Shown piece after piece: positions 42,370 through 51,221 of a stretch of 64,000 nt of DNA. This DNA comes from Nostoc linckia z4. GTDB lineage: Bacteria > Cyanobacteriota > Cyanobacteriia > Cyanobacteriales > Nostocaceae. Under the pieces are notes generated by a model. It made no database searches. It saw only the letters and a list, made by a program, of their open reading frames with translations, and was not told the DNA's origin. Location: assembly GCF_002608075.1 (NCBI RefSeq), contig NZ_LAHA01000012.1:67405-131404 (forward strand), written 5' to 3'. Positions within the stretch are counted from its first letter, which is position 1; each line of letters starts with the position of its first letter. The position numbers were made by a program, and so were the translations under genes.

Positions 42370-43338
42370 TTATAAGTCCAATGGCGCACAAGTTTTCAGC
42401 TTTTCCTCTAGGATAAATTTTAAGACTGACTGAGTAGCCATCAGCAACCCCAACCTAGCTTGGGCTAACTCTGGTGACATAATTTTTACTTCACCCCAAA
42501 TGCGGCAATTACGCCAGAAGTCTTCAAAAGCTTGGCTCAAATTAAATGCTGCCTTTTCCCATTTCACAGAACCCCCAATATCCGGACACTCTATGTTGTC
42601 CACCACCCCCACTAACTCACCAATTAGACGATACTCATCTGGTTGATTGAACTGCAATCTTCCATCGCCGTTGAGCCAAGGTACGGGGTTGGGGGAGATA
42701 AGATTCCCAAAACTGTAACTATCCTTTGCTTGGGGTTCTCGAAGTTGAATCAATCCCTCTCGGTGACCCAGCAGCACTAGCGAACAGCAACGCGCATGGG
42801 CATGTTGAATGGGAAATAACAAATTGGGCATTGGGCGTTGGGCATTGGGCATGGGGCATTGGTTATGACTTCTTCTCCCTTGTCCCCTTGTCCCCTTGTC
42901 CCCTTGTCTCCCCATCTCCCTCATCTCCCCACCTCCCCATCTCCCCATCTCCCTCATCTCCCCACCTCCCCATCTCCCCATCTCCCCCACCAGACTTTGT
43001 AACCAAGTCCCCAATGCTGAGTCTGTTAATTCAAAATGTATCAAACCAGAGGGAACTATTTGGATGTTAAAAACGTCGCCACAGGTTGCAGATAGATGAA
43101 GGGCAATGTCACTAGCAAGCTCCATCACTTTTCGATTCTGAGAGTTTGACACTTGCAACGCCACACTTGAGGTATACAAAATTTTGCTACTGTTTCTATC
43201 TTTGTATAGAGGAATTTTTTTATTTCTTATGTATTCATTTTTTACGCTTTCAGTATTAATACTTAAATCTTCAGCTAAATAATCATATATTAACCGCTTA
43301 AAAGACAGATGTTTGTATGCTTGTATTTCTTTGTACAC
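42370..43338 (-). CDS. DALR anticodon-binding-domain protein with repeat insertion
   Basis: 322 residues, GTG start (in-frame stop three codons upstream). The C-terminal half (KAAFNLSQAFEDFWRNCRIW...LAQARLGLLMATQSVLKFIL) is the DALR domain of arginyl-tRNA synthetase, here free-standing as known in cyanobacteria. The N-terminal ~110 residues (KRLIYDYLAEDLSIN, SGLIHFELTDSALGTWLQ) belong to the same family. Residues about 114-169 are a low-complexity insert (GEMGRWGGGEMREMGR, MPNAQRPMPN) translated from CATCTCCCC and CCCAATG intergenic-type repeats. Function unknown; tRNA-related by homology only. Confidence 0.8.
   Translation of the reverse strand: MYKEIQAYKHLSFKRLIYDYLAEDLSINTESVKNEYIRNKKIPLYKDRNSSKILYTSSVALQVSNSQNRKVMELASDIALHLSATCGDVFNIQIVPSGLIHFELTDSALGTWLQSLVGEMGRWGGGEMREMGRWGGGEMREMGRQGDKGTRGQGRRSHNQCPMPNAQRPMPNLLFPIQHAHARCCSLVLLGHREGLIQLREPQAKDSYSFGNLISPNPVPWLNGDGRLQFNQPDEYRLIGELVGVVDNIECPDIGGSVKWEKAAFNLSQAFEDFWRNCRIWGEVKIMSPELAQARLGLLMATQSVLKFILEEKLKTCAPLDL
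42830..42997. repeat. minisatellite inside DALR-domain gene
   Basis: GGGCATTGGGC heptamers, TTGTCCCC units and about ten CATCTCCCC/CACCTCCCC units lie in frame within the gene. A net 168 bp keeps the reading frame open. Confidence 0.85.
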
Positions 43339-43652
43339 TAGATTTTACGTAGACACTCTTGTAAAGTATATTTGTTAATTTGGTGTCACCTATCTCCGGA
43401 TATAGGTTTAATCTAGATGAAGAAAAATGAGAGTAGGATAAAATTTGATGAATAATCGATGAATAGTGAGTAAATTTTACTACCATCATTGTACAGTAGG
43501 AAGTATAACAAAAGAGTAGAGAGTAATTCTTTGCTTTCTATTCTTTGGATGGCTGGCGCTTTTGGGCGTTAAGCCTGCATCGCCAACACAAAGACACTCC
43601 TTGCACCTTTTCGATCACGTCTTTGTCTTCAGCCGAACGCTCTTTGTTACCT

Positions 43653-44372
43653 ATGCAATCTCCATCTTCTTTTTCTGAGGCATCACGGCCTTTTTTAACT
43701 TGGCAACGGATTCTTGACTGGGCTCAGGAACACTACCGCTGCCGCACCTTCAGCAAAGATGAGCGCATTCCAGCCCGACCTGGATTGCTATATTTGGTGC
43801 AAAGGGGTGCAATTCGCATGGTAGGAACCGCTCAGGTTAGCGCCACTGCTAGCCAGCTAACGTCTCGACGAATCAACAGAACTCCAGAGGAAGCGTTCTT
43901 GGGTTTTGTTGGAGCGGGACAGCCATTTGAAATTGTTGCCCAGTCACCATTCACACTCCAAGCTTACGCTCATGTTGACCAAACAGCGGTGCTGTGGATG
44001 TACTGGCACGACTTAGATAACTGGCCTCACTTCCGCCGGGAAGTTATGGATGCCTTTAGATATCAGCACCAGCGCAAGCTGCTGTGGCTGAGTGCTTTGG
44101 GACAACGCCGCACAATTGACCGACTCTTAGGGTTCCTCACATTGTTGATTGAGGAATATGGAGAGCCGGCAATGAGCGACACCGATCCTGATGTAATTCG
44201 CGGCTATTGTCTGCCTTTCCCCCTTACCCATGCCCAAATTGGTAGCGCCATTGGTTCGACTCGTGTCACCGTCACCCGCTTAATGGGCAAGCTGCGTCAA
44301 CGTGGCTTAATCCTTACCCAAGGTGATAATCTGATTTGCTTACCAGCAGAGTCGATTAATAGAGCCAGCTAA
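43653..44372 (+). CDS. CRP/FNR-family transcription regulator (NtcA/DevH-like)
   Basis: 239 residues from ATG 43653 (MQSPSSFSEASRPFLTWQRI). A cyclic-nucleotide-binding-type beta barrel (LLYLVQRGAIRMVG) is followed by a C-terminal helix-turn-helix, LTHAQIGSAIGSTRVTVTRL, almost the NtcA recognition helix. The family would bind GTA-N8-TAC-type sites. Overall length and the YRCRTFSKDERIPARPG start recall DevH, a regulator required for heterocyst glycolipid envelope; that assignment is from memory and unproven. Upstream coding-like codons to 43545 lack similarity to the family. Confidence 0.8.
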   Translation: MQSPSSFSEASRPFLTWQRILDWAQEHYRCRTFSKDERIPARPGLLYLVQRGAIRMVGTAQVSATASQLTSRRINRTPEEAFLGFVGAGQPFEIVAQSPFTLQAYAHVDQTAVLWMYWHDLDNWPHFRREVMDAFRYQHQRKLLWLSALGQRRTIDRLLGFLTLLIEEYGEPAMSDTDPDVIRGYCLPFPLTHAQIGSAIGSTRVTVTRLMGKLRQRGLILTQGDNLICLPAESINRAS

Positions 44373-44425
44373 AGCACAGTTCAGAGGGGCGATTTCCGCC
44401 ACTCTGCCTGAATACCATCACGATG

Positions 44426-45472
44426 TCAGCGAATTTTGACAAACCCAGCTTGGGTAATCAGTTCCTGTCCCTGCTCAGTCAGCAGTAAGTTGGCGTAAGC
44501 GACACCTGCTTGCTGCTCAGTCTGACCATTCTGTTTGACCACCACAAACAGATTGCGGGTAATCGGGTACTTTCCTGATTGAAAAGCCTCAATGTTCAAC
44601 TTGTTCCGTTTACCAGGACATTCAGACGGGAGGACAAATGGTTCTTGGTAGGGAGCAATATACTGTCCTTGTGTGCGCCCCAACGGCAAGGCTCTAATTG
44701 AACACTGAGGAATCACCTCTGGGGCAGAAGCGTAGTAAATGCCGCCAGGACTACCAGCCAATTTTTGCAAGGCTTGGGTGGTTGTGGAGATAAATTCCAC
44801 ATTGGAGCTGAAAGCTTGACCACCCAAGATGTCTTGGACAAAAAGTTCTACCGTACCACCATCAACTATCCGGCGGGAATAAGGCTTGATGGGGATATTG
44901 GAACCACCCAACTGGCTCCAATTATTGATTTTGCCAGTATAAATTGACTTTAATTGGTCTACTGTCAGTCCTGAAATATTGAGGTTTGGGTTAACTGCAA
45001 CTGCCAAACCATCAATTGCTACAGGAATTTGTTTCAAAGTGAACCCACGCTGCTGGGCCCGGCTAAATTCTTGGTCTAAAATTGGTCGAGAAGATTGGGC
45101 AAAAGCTAGTTGACCATCTATTAGCGACTGTATACCAGTCCCAGAACCAGGAGATGCATTACTCGGTTCTACATAACGCAGCCTAAATTCTGCTCGCGTT
45201 GCTTGAATTGCTGGGTCAACTATTAATCGAATTGGGGCCCAAGAGGTACTACCTCCATAATTGAATAATCCAGTGGGAACATCCTGGACTGAAGCAAAAG
45301 TATTGGTACTGGGCTGTCCTAATGGAGGCTGGGGTGTGTTGGTGCTACGAGAATTAATTTGATTGAAATCAACACCAGATTTTCTGCTGAACCACCAAAA
45401 ACCGCCAGCTATTAACCCAACAGTAATTAAAATAGATAAAACAAGAATAGGTATTTCATTTTTTTGCGACAT
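44426..45472 (-). CDS. PstS-family phosphate-binding protein
   Basis: 348 residues from ATG 45472. N-terminal transmembrane anchor (PILVLSILITVGLIAGGFWW), then a type II periplasmic binding domain. Phosphate-loop motifs are VPTGLFNYGGSTSWAP, PGSGTGIQSLIDGQLAFAQS, SSRPI and IPVAIDGLAVAVNPNLN. NWSQLGGSNIPIKPYSR and TRNLFVVVK are also typical. Related to cyanobacterial SphX/PstS that feed the Pst phosphate transporter. No pstCAB genes are adjacent, so it may be a stand-alone binding or signalling protein. Confidence 0.85.
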   Translation of the reverse strand: MSQKNEIPILVLSILITVGLIAGGFWWFSRKSGVDFNQINSRSTNTPQPPLGQPSTNTFASVQDVPTGLFNYGGSTSWAPIRLIVDPAIQATRAEFRLRYVEPSNASPGSGTGIQSLIDGQLAFAQSSRPILDQEFSRAQQRGFTLKQIPVAIDGLAVAVNPNLNISGLTVDQLKSIYTGKINNWSQLGGSNIPIKPYSRRIVDGGTVELFVQDILGGQAFSSNVEFISTTTQALQKLAGSPGGIYYASAPEVIPQCSIRALPLGRTQGQYIAPYQEPFVLPSECPGKRNKLNIEAFQSGKYPITRNLFVVVKQNGQTEQQAGVAYANLLLTEQGQELITQAGFVKIR

Positions 45473-45542
45473 AAAAATTATCCGCACGTCCGTTTAATAC
45501 TAGAAACTGGGAATGGGCATGAGGTACAAGAAGCAGAGGTTT

Positions 45543-45660
45543 AAGGGAACTCCAAAAAATAAATTATTCTGGTTGGAGTCGTTGACTGTTGACTGCTAAC
45601 TGCTGACTGTCAACCGTTAACAATCTTCTGTGGAATATTTTTTTACTTGGAAGTCCCTAA
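45543..45660. mobile_element. MITE-like element B, copy 2
   Basis: Begins AAGGGAACTCCAAAAAATAA and ends TTACTTGGAAGTCCCTAA, with TTGACTG/CAACCGT-type heptamers inside; matches 21191-21301 at both ends. Confidence 0.55.
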
Positions 45661-45767
45661 GGTCTGTTTTAAAACTCACTGTATCCTCAAAATCGGCATC
45701 TTTGTGTAGTCACCATAAACCCCAGTCCAGCCTTGAGGATGACTATCATATGTTAGTAAACGGCATT

Positions 45768-46286
45768 CTAACGCCCTAATCCCATCTTGTTTTGAGTACC
45801 CATCTGGATACTACATAAAGCTGGACTAATAGCAAAATTACAAGTGTAGGTCGCTAAAGATTCTTGTTGATAATTAAATACCCGCATATTGTAACCAAAG
45901 TTGCGTGTAGTGCTACCTAAACGATTGACAAAATCATAGCGCTGTACATAGTCTAGTAAGCTCCAAATTTGCTGATTGACTATCAAATCAACTCGCGCAG
46001 GTTCTTTTTCTGAACCTGGGTATGCTATCCAATTATCCAGTAGCTTTTTTTCAGAATTTTGTTGTGCCCACCATAAACTTGGAACGGTTAATCGTAATGG
46101 ATTAATGGTGTTAGCTGTGATTATATATTCTGTTGGTTTGGTTAATAAATCTAGTTGTAAAGGCGCACTAGAAGGCGGTGGTATTGACGGTGTTTGCGCT
46201 AGTGAGGGCGGAACTATTAAACCAGCGAGGCTAATGCTGAGTAGTAGTAAAAATGATGTCTGACTGTACAATTTAGGTATATGCAT
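45768..46286 (-). CDS. exported hypothetical protein
   Basis: 172 residues with a clear signal peptide (FLLLLSISLAGLIVPPSLAQ). The mature part has IPPPSSAPLQLDLLT, then LTVPSLWWAQQNSEKKLLDN and DLIVNQQIWSLLDYVQRYDF. One cysteine pair near the C-terminus (YTCNFAISPALCSI) may form a disulphide. It looks like a conserved cyanobacterial secreted protein, but I cannot name a family. Downstream neighbour of the phosphate-binding gene, separate unit. Confidence 0.65.
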   Translation of the reverse strand: MHIPKLYSQTSFLLLLSISLAGLIVPPSLAQTPSIPPPSSAPLQLDLLTKPTEYIITANTINPLRLTVPSLWWAQQNSEKKLLDNWIAYPGSEKEPARVDLIVNQQIWSLLDYVQRYDFVNRLGSTTRNFGYNMRVFNYQQESLATYTCNFAISPALCSIQMGTQNKMGLGR

Positions 46287-46465
46287 AACTTATAATAATT
46301 TGGGCGTTACTGAATCAAGGGACGATTTCCTGTAGGGTGGGCATCCGTCCGTCCCGAAAATATAAGGAGCGGACAAGATGAACATGCCACAAAACTAGTC
46401 AAATCATTCCGCAATTATGCAACGCCATAATTCGTAATTAAGAAGTAAGTCAAAATTCGTACACT

Positions 46466-47260
46466 TTAAATTTTAATTGCAATGATGCGAATTCTGCGAT
46501 AATCTGCTAGCCAATTTCCTTGTTGATAAAGTGTTGGCTTCAGATATTCCTCTGCGACGCGAATTACTTGTATTTGTTGCTCATCAGAAAGTTCTGTTAA
46601 ATAACTGCTGGCGAACATCCGAATCCAGTTTGCCATACCTGCTTCTCCCTCTGCCAAAGGAGTTGGACGAGCAAATAGGGTGCTATAGATGACATCAAAG
46701 CCTTGCTGTTCTAATAGGGTGGCGTATTCACCAATACTAGGGAAATACCAAGGATTTGGGCGTTGTACGGGTAGATTAATTGCTTCCAAGGCGTTGGATA
46801 AAGCTGTGGCGATCGCTTGCACATTTCCCTTACCACCAAATTCTGCAACAAAACGGCCTCCGGGTTTTAGGGCTTGATGTATACAGGCGATCGCGCTGTC
46901 TGCTGGTTTCACCCAATGCAACACAGCATTGGAAAACACAGCATCAAAAGGCTGTTGAACTTGAAAATTTGTCGCATCAGCAACATCAAAGCGGATATGA
47001 GGATAGTTTTCTCTTGCCTTTTCAATCATTGCAGGTGCGCTATCAATTCCCCAGACTTGGGCACCAACTTGGGCAATTTTTTCGGTGAGTTGTCCAGTGC
47101 CACAGCCGAGATCTAAAATTGATTCTCCTGCCTGGGGATTGAGTAACTGCAACAAGTCTTCGCCATACTGCCAAACAAAGGCGTGTTTATCTTCGTAAAG
47201 CGAAGTATTCCAATTATTAACTGTGGAATTATTACTCATAAAACTATGCTGGTTTTTCAT
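46466..47260 (-). CDS. class I SAM-dependent methyltransferase
   Basis: 264 residues. Rossmann motif I is ILDLGCGTGQLTEKI, motif II VWGIDSAPAMIEKA and motif IV FDAVFSNAVLHWVKPADS. This layout matches trans-aconitate methyltransferase-like enzymes, with YEDKHAFVWQYGEDLL at the start. The substrate cannot be told from sequence. The start could be seven codons further in (MSNNSTV). Single gene, divergent from the Uma2 pseudogene. Confidence 0.85.
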   Translation of the reverse strand: MKNQHSFMSNNSTVNNWNTSLYEDKHAFVWQYGEDLLQLLNPQAGESILDLGCGTGQLTEKIAQVGAQVWGIDSAPAMIEKARENYPHIRFDVADATNFQVQQPFDAVFSNAVLHWVKPADSAIACIHQALKPGGRFVAEFGGKGNVQAIATALSNALEAINLPVQRPNPWYFPSIGEYATLLEQQGFDVIYSTLFARPTPLAEGEAGMANWIRMFASSYLTELSDEQQIQVIRVAEEYLKPTLYQQGNWLADYRRIRIIAIKI

Positions 47261-47361
47261 TGAATATAATAAAATCTTTTTCTATTGCTGGTTAGATTCC
47301 GGGCTTTTGATCGACTGATGTGATATTGCTAAACTCTAAGCCAGAGTCAGGAGTAAGTCTG

Positions 47362-47985
47362 ATGTTTCAAGCCTTACCAAAAACAGTAACTTTTGAAGAA
47401 TTCCTCAATTGGAAACCGGACGGCGGATGTTATGAACTACACGATGGGGTAGTTGTTGAAATGCAGCCAGTAGGCGATCGCGAAGAGATTAATGGTTTTT
47501 TAGCTGGCGAAGTAACTTTAGAGTTCAAACGATTAAAACTTCCATACCTCATACTTAAGCAAGCACTGGTCAAAATTCCTGAGAAAGAATCAGGTTATTC
47601 GCCTGATGTTATAGTAATATATCAAAAGAATCTTTAATCAGAACCGATGTAGAAAAAGTCTTCAACGGTTACTCAAGCTGCGTCGGTTCCCTTAGTTATT
47701 GAAGTCGTCAGCAGTAATTGGAGAGATGATTATGCATCCAAGCTGGTTGACTACGAAACTTTTGGCGTTCCTGAATATTGGATTGTTGATTATTTAGCTT
47801 TAGGCGGTAGGCGGTACATAGGTAATCCCAAACAACCGACTATTTCCGTTTACTATTTAGTGGATAGTGAGTATCAAGTTAACCTGTTTCGGGGAAATGA
47901 CCGCATCATATCCCCTACATTCCCAGAACTCAATTTGACCGCCGAACAGATTTTTCAAGCTGGACGTTCAGAAAATCAATTATGA
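47362..47985 (+). pseudogene. Uma2-family (DUF820) endonuclease-fold protein, two in-frame stops
   Basis: One continuous frame reads MFQALPKTVTFEEFLNWKPD...GYSPDVIVIYQKNL, then TAA (47635), SEPM, TAG (47650), and continues KKSSTVTQAASVPLVIEVVS, WIVDYLALGGRRYIGNP to a normal stop. Both halves match the Uma2 PD-(D/E)XK fold (E...PDVIV...EVVS). The TAG most likely replaced a Trp TGG. With no frameshift, decay is recent, or the record has errors. The last six bases overlap the opposing U32 gene. Confidence 0.8.
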
Positions 47986-50736
47986 CCGCAATGCAGATAC
48001 TCCCATAGGGCCGCGAGTTACGCCTAGTTGGTTTTGCAACTTTAACTCTCGCCAAAGTTGGGAACCTCTAATTTCACCTTGCAATAATTGGCTGTAGTAA
48101 TGTATTGTTTTACTCACTTGTGCTGGGGTTTCATTGACAAATTCGATGCGAAAGTGACGTAATCCCAATTCCATGAGACGATGTACGTACTCGGCTCCTG
48201 TTTGAGCAGTGCCGTTAAATACGGTGTTACGGCAACCGACATCTGCTTTCAGGATGTGTTCGCTACCAACGCGGTCTTTTAATTTCACTTCATGCTTTTC
48301 GCAAGGTCGTCCACAGTTAGTGTAGTCTGTTCCCTCGGAAAGAAAAGCACAAAAGACACAGTGTTCCATGTGGAACATTGGCATATGTTGATGAATTGTC
48401 ACTTCAAACCACTCTGGCGGACAACTTGTAAGCAGGTCTTCCAGTTGATTAATATTCAAATCGTAGGATGCGGTTAATCTTTCCAAACCAAAATTCTGCC
48501 GAAAGTAATCTGCTGTTAAAGGGTTAGCAACGTTGAGTGAAAAATCTCCAACACAACGGTCTTGGGCAAAAAATTGCAGTTGGTCATAGTTTCGCACTAG
48601 ATAACCATCTGCTTTGCAGGCGCTTACCTGCTGCAAAATCCAATTTTCTCCAGGTTTGGTAATTCTGGGTGGTGCAACCCAGATGGTGGGGAGTGGGGAG
48701 TTAGGAGTTGAGAGTGCTGAGTTATGAGTTAAAAGTGAAGAATTGTCTGTTTTGTGTTTTTGCTGTTGTTGGCGTACTAAGTGTACGGCTTCTCGGTAGG
48801 CGCGGGGGTCTTCAAATTCGCAGTATAGTGTTTTGATACCAGTTTGCAGTGCGGCTTGGAGTTGCTTGAGGTTTCGTACCAAAACGATGAGTGAAGGAGA
48901 TAAAGAAGGCATAAACAGGGAAAATTTCACCGTTTCCGTATATTCTCGCGCCCCCGCGTCTTGTTTCTCCGTGTCCCCGCGTCCCCTTGTCCCCGCGTCC
49001 TGTTTCTCCGTGTCCCCGCGTCCTCTTGTCTCCGCGTCCTGTTTCTCCGTGTCCCCGCGTCCCCTTGTCCCCGCGTCCTCTTTTTTAGGAAGTAAGTCTT
49101 GGAAGGAGACATCAGGATATAATTGCCAGCGTTTGGGTTGACTTCGTAATTCTTCTAACTGTGTCACGATGTCACGCCGTATCCGGTTTAATTCACTTAC
49201 GGGTAGCATGATGGCGGTGCTGAGGTGGTTGGTTAAGGTTCCCAAACAGAAGGGGGTGTTACCAAGACGACCGAATTGTTCTTGTAAACGTTCTGTGTCT
49301 AGAGGTTTGGTGTGGGCTGCTACTAGAGGAATTTCAGACTCTACTTGGACAATATTACCAAGGCGATCGCGGGCGATGGCCACTAATTTCTCACCAACTT
49401 CTCCATAAATTTCCAAGTCAATTGGACGCTGAAATTGCGGGTTCTCCCCTGCAAAACTTTGACGTAGTTGTTTATCAAGTTCCGGGTCGCTGGTTTTCCA
49501 GACTTTATCGCCCACATGCACCCGACGTAAGTTTAAATCACTTCTACCAAAGGTCAGCAAAGTTTCCCTACCTTTGGACATCACCCCATAAACTCGTCCG
49601 CCTTCTTCCTTAGTCTCTGGGTGACCGCAGTCAAACACAATTCCATCCCCTGGTTTCACAGGCGCTTCGAGTTTGACCGCTATCTGTCCGTTGTGGATGC
49701 GAGTAACTTCACCTAAATAAACTCCGCGTTTTTTACCAAAACGTGCATGAACTAATTCCTGATTATTAATCCCACCAAACCAACCCGTGTAAAGTCCGCG
49801 AGAAAATGCCATCTCTAAGTTGTAGTGTTCTTCAGAAACAGAAATTTGTTGTACTACTTTCCCCGCGTCCCCGCGTCTCCGTGTCCCCGTGTCTAATTCT
49901 TCCATCACTCTATCCAAAGCTTGCCGATAAACACGGGTAACATTAGCAACATATTCTGGGGCTTTGAGACGACCTTCGATTTTGAGAGAACTTACCCCTG
50001 ATTTCACTAAATCCGCTAAAACATCTAAGCCTGCAAGGTCTTGAGGACTGAGTAAATATTTACGTTCGCCTAAATCTACAATTTGACCATCAGCGATTAA
50101 ATCATAAGGCATCCGGCAAGCTTGGGCACACTCGCCTCGGTTAGCTGAACGTCCGCCTAAAGCTTCACTCGTCAAACACTGACCGGAATATGCCACGCAT
50201 AAAGCACCGTGAACAAAAACTTCCAAAGGTAGCGATGTCTGCTGTTGGATTTTATTGATTTCCTTAAGAGAACACTCACGCGCCAGCACCACTAATTGAC
50301 AGCCAAGGGATTTGGCAAATTCCACCCCAGCAGCAGTAGTAATGCTCATTTGCGTGGAAGCATGGATGGGAAAATCAGGGGAAAGGTGACGAATGAGACG
50401 ACATATACCAATGTCTTGAACGATTACCGCGTCTACACCCGCTGCAATAATTGTGCGGAGATATTGCTGGGCTTCTAGGAGTTCTTTGGGAAAAATTAGT
50501 GTATTTACAGTGACATAACCCTTTACACCCCGAAGATGCAGAAACTTCATCAAGCCGGGTAAGTCTGCTTCTGTGAAATTCTGCGCCCGCATTCTGGCGT
50601 TGAAGCGATCTAAACCGAAGTAAATTGCATCCGCCCCATTTTCTACAGCAGCTTTAGCACATTCCCAATTACCTGCTGGCGCAAGTAGTTCGGGACGTTG
50701 AAGAGAAGAGGAGGAAGAGGAGCAATCGCTTTTCAT
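47980..50736 (-). CDS. U32 family peptidase with DUF3656 (RlhA-like)
   Basis: 918 residues, longer than usual (about 800-850). The N-terminal U32 region is PELLAPAGNWECAKAAVENG and FVHGALCVAYSGQCLTSEAL, with conserved Cys in RGECAQACRMPYDL. Then come DUF3656 and a C-terminal part with HMPMFHMEHCVFCAF and NCGRPCEKHEV. Relatives hydroxylate 23S rRNA C2501 (RlhA). Three low-complexity inserts derived from genome repeats sit near residues 281-293, 551-597 and 657-683, all in frame. The serine-rich start follows ATG 50736. Confidence 0.85.
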   Translation of the reverse strand: MKSDCSSSSSSLQRPELLAPAGNWECAKAAVENGADAIYFGLDRFNARMRAQNFTEADLPGLMKFLHLRGVKGYVTVNTLIFPKELLEAQQYLRTIIAAGVDAVIVQDIGICRLIRHLSPDFPIHASTQMSITTAAGVEFAKSLGCQLVVLARECSLKEINKIQQQTSLPLEVFVHGALCVAYSGQCLTSEALGGRSANRGECAQACRMPYDLIADGQIVDLGERKYLLSPQDLAGLDVLADLVKSGVSSLKIEGRLKAPEYVANVTRVYRQALDRVMEELDTGTRRRGDAGKVVQQISVSEEHYNLEMAFSRGLYTGWFGGINNQELVHARFGKKRGVYLGEVTRIHNGQIAVKLEAPVKPGDGIVFDCGHPETKEEGGRVYGVMSKGRETLLTFGRSDLNLRRVHVGDKVWKTSDPELDKQLRQSFAGENPQFQRPIDLEIYGEVGEKLVAIARDRLGNIVQVESEIPLVAAHTKPLDTERLQEQFGRLGNTPFCLGTLTNHLSTAIMLPVSELNRIRRDIVTQLEELRSQPKRWQLYPDVSFQDLLPKKEDAGTRGRGDTEKQDAETRGRGDTEKQDAGTRGRGDTEKQDAGAREYTETVKFSLFMPSLSPSLIVLVRNLKQLQAALQTGIKTLYCEFEDPRAYREAVHLVRQQQQKHKTDNSSLLTHNSALSTPNSPLPTIWVAPPRITKPGENWILQQVSACKADGYLVRNYDQLQFFAQDRCVGDFSLNVANPLTADYFRQNFGLERLTASYDLNINQLEDLLTSCPPEWFEVTIHQHMPMFHMEHCVFCAFLSEGTDYTNCGRPCEKHEVKLKDRVGSEHILKADVGCRNTVFNGTAQTGAEYVHRLMELGLRHFRIEFVNETPAQVSKTIHYYSQLLQGEIRGSQLWRELKLQNQLGVTRGPMGVSALRS
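48686..48765. repeat. repeat insertion 3 inside U32 gene
   Basis: GAGTTAGGAGTTGAGAGTGC-type sequence like the intergenic array at 33780, translated as NSSLLTHNSALSTPNSPLPT. Confidence 0.7.
48945..49083. repeat. 39-bp minisatellite inside U32 gene
   Basis: Three tandem copies encode DAGTRGRGDTEKQ (one with E for G). The DNA is CCGCGTCC..TTGTCCCCGCG-type, matching a shorter copy at 49858-49893 in the same gene. Confidence 0.85.
49858..49893. repeat. short repeat insertion 1 inside U32 gene
   Basis: CCCCGCGTCCCCGCGTCTCC and following bases encode DTGTRRRGDAGK between conserved segments. Confidence 0.7.
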
Positions 50737-50936
50737 GTTTACTTGGGGTTAAGTAGCACCATAGCGATCTTACCTAAGTTGATGGGGATGATGGGGGCGA
50801 TCGCTATTTCCACAGTAGTGTTTTAATTCACCTAGAGCTGATGAAAAACGATCCTGTTTTCAAATTTTGTGTGTACATTGTCCACTAATATTAGTTATTC
50901 TGTAAATAGAGACTCAGCTAACAGTGGGAATTAGCC

Positions 50937-51221
50937 ATGTCAGAAACATCATCTGCAAAAGATTGCCGTATCGATTTACGAATCACCCAAGAACAAAAAG
51001 AACTATTAGAACGTGCTGCAAGTCTCAAAGGAATTTCTTTGAGTGCTTATACACTTTTTCATGTTTTAGCGATCGCCAAGCAAGATATAGATGCCAATGA
51101 AAGGCTGGTGCTGTCTAATCTCGATAGAGATTTGTTTATGTCAGTAATGGAAAACCCGCCAGAACTGAAGGGAAAACTCAAATCTGCTATTCATAAATAT
51201 AGACAGAAATATCGCAAATGA
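50937..51221 (+). CDS. DUF1778 (TacA-type) antitoxin
   Basis: 94 residues. The N-terminal ribbon-helix-helix (RIDLRITQEQKELLERAASL, then KGISLSAYTL) is the DUF1778 signature. The C-terminal part (PELKGKLKSAIHKYRQKYRK) is the usual toxin-binding tail. It lies upstream of and overlaps (ATGA) a GNAT toxin gene, the TacAT arrangement, and would autoregulate the operon. Confidence 0.85.
   Translation: MSETSSAKDCRIDLRITQEQKELLERAASLKGISLSAYTLFHVLAIAKQDIDANERLVLSNLDRDLFMSVMENPPELKGKLKSAIHKYRQKYRK

Noticed and set aside
42896..42990. CRISPR array
   Set aside because: Units are 8-9 bp with no spacers and lie inside an open frame; the other repeat arrays are likewise spacer-less heptamers.
42726..43070. 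Plus-strand ORFs opposite the DALR gene
   Set aside because: They are translations of the repeat array and of the antisense of a conserved gene.
48833..49141. Plus-strand repetitive ORF opposite the U32 gene
   Set aside because: Antisense shadow of the minisatellite; the U32 frame is the conserved one.
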